In this document: positions 62,469 to 64,000 of the stretch, piece after piece
Position numbering within the stretch: position 1 is the first letter of the stretch
How the letters are laid out: each line of letters opens with the position of its first letter
NCBI GenBank assembly: GCA_009391225.1
Contig: VEXC01000003.1
Coordinates: forward strand, 1 to 64,000
DNA: 64,000 nt
Direction of reading: 5' to 3'
Source: SAR202 cluster bacterium AC-647-N09_OGT_505m
GTDB lineage: Bacteria > Chloroflexota > Dehalococcoidia > UBA2985
The notes under the pieces: generated by a model
Seen by the model: the letters and a program-made list of their open reading frames with translations, nothing else
What the model was told of the DNA's origin: nothing
The model's database searches: none
Translations under genes and position numbers: made by a program

Positions 62469-62643
62469 TAAACCCCCCTTTTGTTGACCCGATTTCTTAC
62501 GGGATTTTCAAACTTCCTAGACCTTCTTACGCGACCAAGACCCGGAGGTGCTAGCCCCCCAGGCATTGTGGTAGGTCCTGCTCTTGATAAATCTTTGGAT
62601 AAGTCCATATACGCCGTTCCTTTCCCGGTCGAACCCATCTGCT

Positions 62644-62672
62644 TTTTTACACTATCGGCATTCCTTTGTCAA
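62644..62672 (-). promoter_or_regulatory. Strong promoter of the surface protein gene
   Basis: TTGACA and TAAAAA with 17-base spacing on the minus strand, about 175 bases before the GTG start, giving a long untranslated leader. Confidence 0.65.
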
Positions 62673-62783
62673 GCCCTGGTAGAATACCTTTTGCGAGAAG
62701 AGAGCGGCGCTCCCCATTTTGAAACGGCGCCGCTTCGTTGAAACCAGTGGACGCAGAGGAAATCTTCAACTCCCAATCTGGTT

Positions 62784-62817
62784 CCCATGGATTGTGCGTA
62801 GAAGCACAATCCATGGG
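62784..62817. other. Perfect 14-bp inverted repeat upstream of the surface protein promoter
   Basis: CCCATGGATTGTGC, loop GTAGAA, and its exact reverse complement, about 110 bases upstream of the -35 box. It could be a regulatory site, a terminator-like barrier or an element end; there is no T run on either side. Confidence 0.6.
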
Positions 62818-63025
62818 CCAATATATAGTAAGGCCCTGTTATTGTCAATGACACTGCCCATCACTTTGTTCCCAGTAACCAGTAACTGGAAGCCGCCGAC
62901 ACAAGACGTCTAGCTTATAGAAATCGTACTCGACAAACTGCTTGCGCCTTTCTTCCACAAGCAACCTCTGCGCCTTTATAATCGAGGGAAATCTGCTACT
63001 AGACCCCTACTTAAGGAAATGAGAT

Positions 63026-63787
63026 ATGACTGTGCCACAGATTACATTCATAGGGATAATCGGCATCCCAGAGGTGAGCGAGGGAGACGATTTGGCCCCA
63101 TTGATATTCGATGCGGCTCGGGCTCAAGGCACCCCTCTTGAGGCCAATGACATTGTAGTGGTCACACAGAAGATAGTGTCCAAGGCAGAGGGTGCCGTCG
63201 TTGACCTCAGGGATGTGGAGCCATCTCCGCTGGCAGAGGAGTTCGCTCGCCAATACGATAAGGACCCGCGCCATGTGGAGGTGGTACTCAGAGAGACTCG
63301 GAGGATAGTGAGAATGGATAGGGGCATATTGATAGTGGAGTCCAAGCACGGATTTATCAGTGCCAACGCTGGGGTAGATGCCTCCAATATTCCAGGGGAA
63401 GAGAGGGTTTCCTTGCTCCCAGAGGATTCGGATGACTCCGCCCGCCGTCTTAGAAAAGGTCTCATGGACCGGGTTGGGTCTCATTTGGCGGTGATCATAT
63501 CGGACACCTTCGGGAGGCCCTGGAGGATGGGCAACACCGATGTGGCAATAGGCGTGGCAGGGATTGACCCCATGAGAGACGATAGAGGGGAGACAGACCC
63601 CTATGGCTACTTGTTGAGGGTTAGTGTGTCCGCCATAGCAGACCAGATTGCTTCTGGGGCAGAGTTGGTGGCAGGGAAGACCAGCCAGGTCCCTGTAGCC
63701 ATAGCCCGCGGGTATTCCCATTCCCCGAATGAGAACGCCACCATCCAGCCGTTATTGAGAGAAGCATCCCAGGACCTGTTCCGCTAA
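63026..63787 (+). CDS. cofE: Coenzyme F420-0:L-glutamate ligase
   Basis: The 253-residue protein matches CofE (FbiB N-terminal type): ITFIGIIGIPEVSEGDDLAPLI, DIVVVTQKIVSKAEGAVVDL, the SANAGVDASNIPGE loop, DTFGRPWRMGNTDVAIGVAG and DPYGYLLRVS. It adds L-glutamate to F420-0 using GTP, giving the poly-glutamyl tail. The single-domain form lacks the FbiB nitroreductase-like extension. The ATG follows AAGGAAATGAGAT. It shows that the organism makes F420. No other cof gene is within the window on either side. Confidence 0.95.
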   Translation: MTVPQITFIGIIGIPEVSEGDDLAPLIFDAARAQGTPLEANDIVVVTQKIVSKAEGAVVDLRDVEPSPLAEEFARQYDKDPRHVEVVLRETRRIVRMDRGILIVESKHGFISANAGVDASNIPGEERVSLLPEDSDDSARRLRKGLMDRVGSHLAVIISDTFGRPWRMGNTDVAIGVAGIDPMRDDRGETDPYGYLLRVSVSAIADQIASGAELVAGKTSQVPVAIARGYSHSPNENATIQPLLREASQDLFR

Positions 63788-63896
63788 TCCTCATGCTCGG
63801 GTCCTAAGTTGAGCCACAACCAGACCAGCACCGGATTAAGAGTCAATCAGGGTCCTCATCAGCTTCACACCATCTCCAAACTCTACTCACTTGAGA

Positions 63897-63917
63897 GGGA
63901 AAGGGTTATTCTTTCCC
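63897..63917 (+). terminator. Possible terminator after cofE
   Basis: A 7-bp stem GGGAAAG/CTTTCCC with a 7-base loop, 110 bases past the cofE stop, then CTTACCTTAATATG. The T run is weak. Nothing else is seen in 63788-64000 apart from a short TTGATATTAG direct repeat near 63932-63950. Confidence 0.4.
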
Positions 63918-64000
63918 CTTACCTTAATATGTTGATATTAGTTGATATTATAAGAGATGGAGCAGTGCGCTTGTGTGTGCAACTGCATACGAACACCCCA

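Overview
This window looks like part of a Chloroflexota chromosome, probably Dehalococcoidia and possibly SAR202-like. The placement is inferred from gene content alone: a Vms1-like release factor of the actinobacterial/chloroflexal type beside mutS2, coenzyme F420 synthesis (cofE), a tungsten aldehyde:ferredoxin oxidoreductase, a split glycine decarboxylase (gcvPA/gcvPB), a separate-subunit methylmalonyl-CoA mutase, several related MFS carriers and a large S-layer-like secreted protein. There is no rRNA gene, complete tRNA gene, CRISPR array, integrase or transposase.

Region 1 (1-35 kb) is accessory in character. Genes are loosely packed, intergenic stretches of 300-650 bases are common, several genes are broken, and dispersed repeats are frequent. 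Four copies of the 3' half of a tRNA-Val(UAC) gene, each followed by a hairpin, lie near 1.5, 11.2, 16.4 and 24.5 kb, as expected of old attachment sites or a tRNA-derived repeat. Two copies of an unrecognised ~195-residue protein gene (731-1318 and 15523-16104) each sit upstream of such a tRNA tail. Between the tails are a mutS2/VLRF operon, an RND exporter, TM2-domain proteins, an AT-rich Fe3+ ABC importer, a DtxR-type regulator beside a decayed FTR1 iron permease, two MFS carriers, a frameshifted hydrolase and a LysR regulator. Further right are an aldehyde:ferredoxin oxidoreductase, an M20 peptidase, a phosphodiesterase, a CBS protein, a ferritin-domain/VIT1 Fe-Mn transporter and a Ca2+/Na+ exchanger. 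Iron and other metal handling recurs across this half.

Region 2 (35-58.6 kb) is denser and core-like: enoyl-CoA hydratase, tandem M16 protease, gcvT-gcvH-gcvPA-gcvPB (gcvT interrupted by one extra G in a G7 run), convergent otsA/otsB, two tandem MFS carriers, acyl-CoA dehydrogenase, a methylmalonyl-CoA mutase/epimerase/B12-subunit operon, DNA polymerase IV, hrcA and bioY. Together these suggest heterotrophic use of glycine, fatty or branched acyl-CoAs and propionyl-CoA, with trehalose as a compatible solute.

Region 3 (58.6-64 kb) holds a diverged tandem repeat, a 1013-residue secreted surface protein with its own strong promoter, long leader and terminator, and cofE.

The points I would check first are the tRNA-Val tail array with its duplicated orphan gene, the translationally coupled mutS2-VLRF pair, and an ~83-bp repeat that sits exactly 6 bp upstream of two separate promoters (enoyl-CoA hydratase and otsA).
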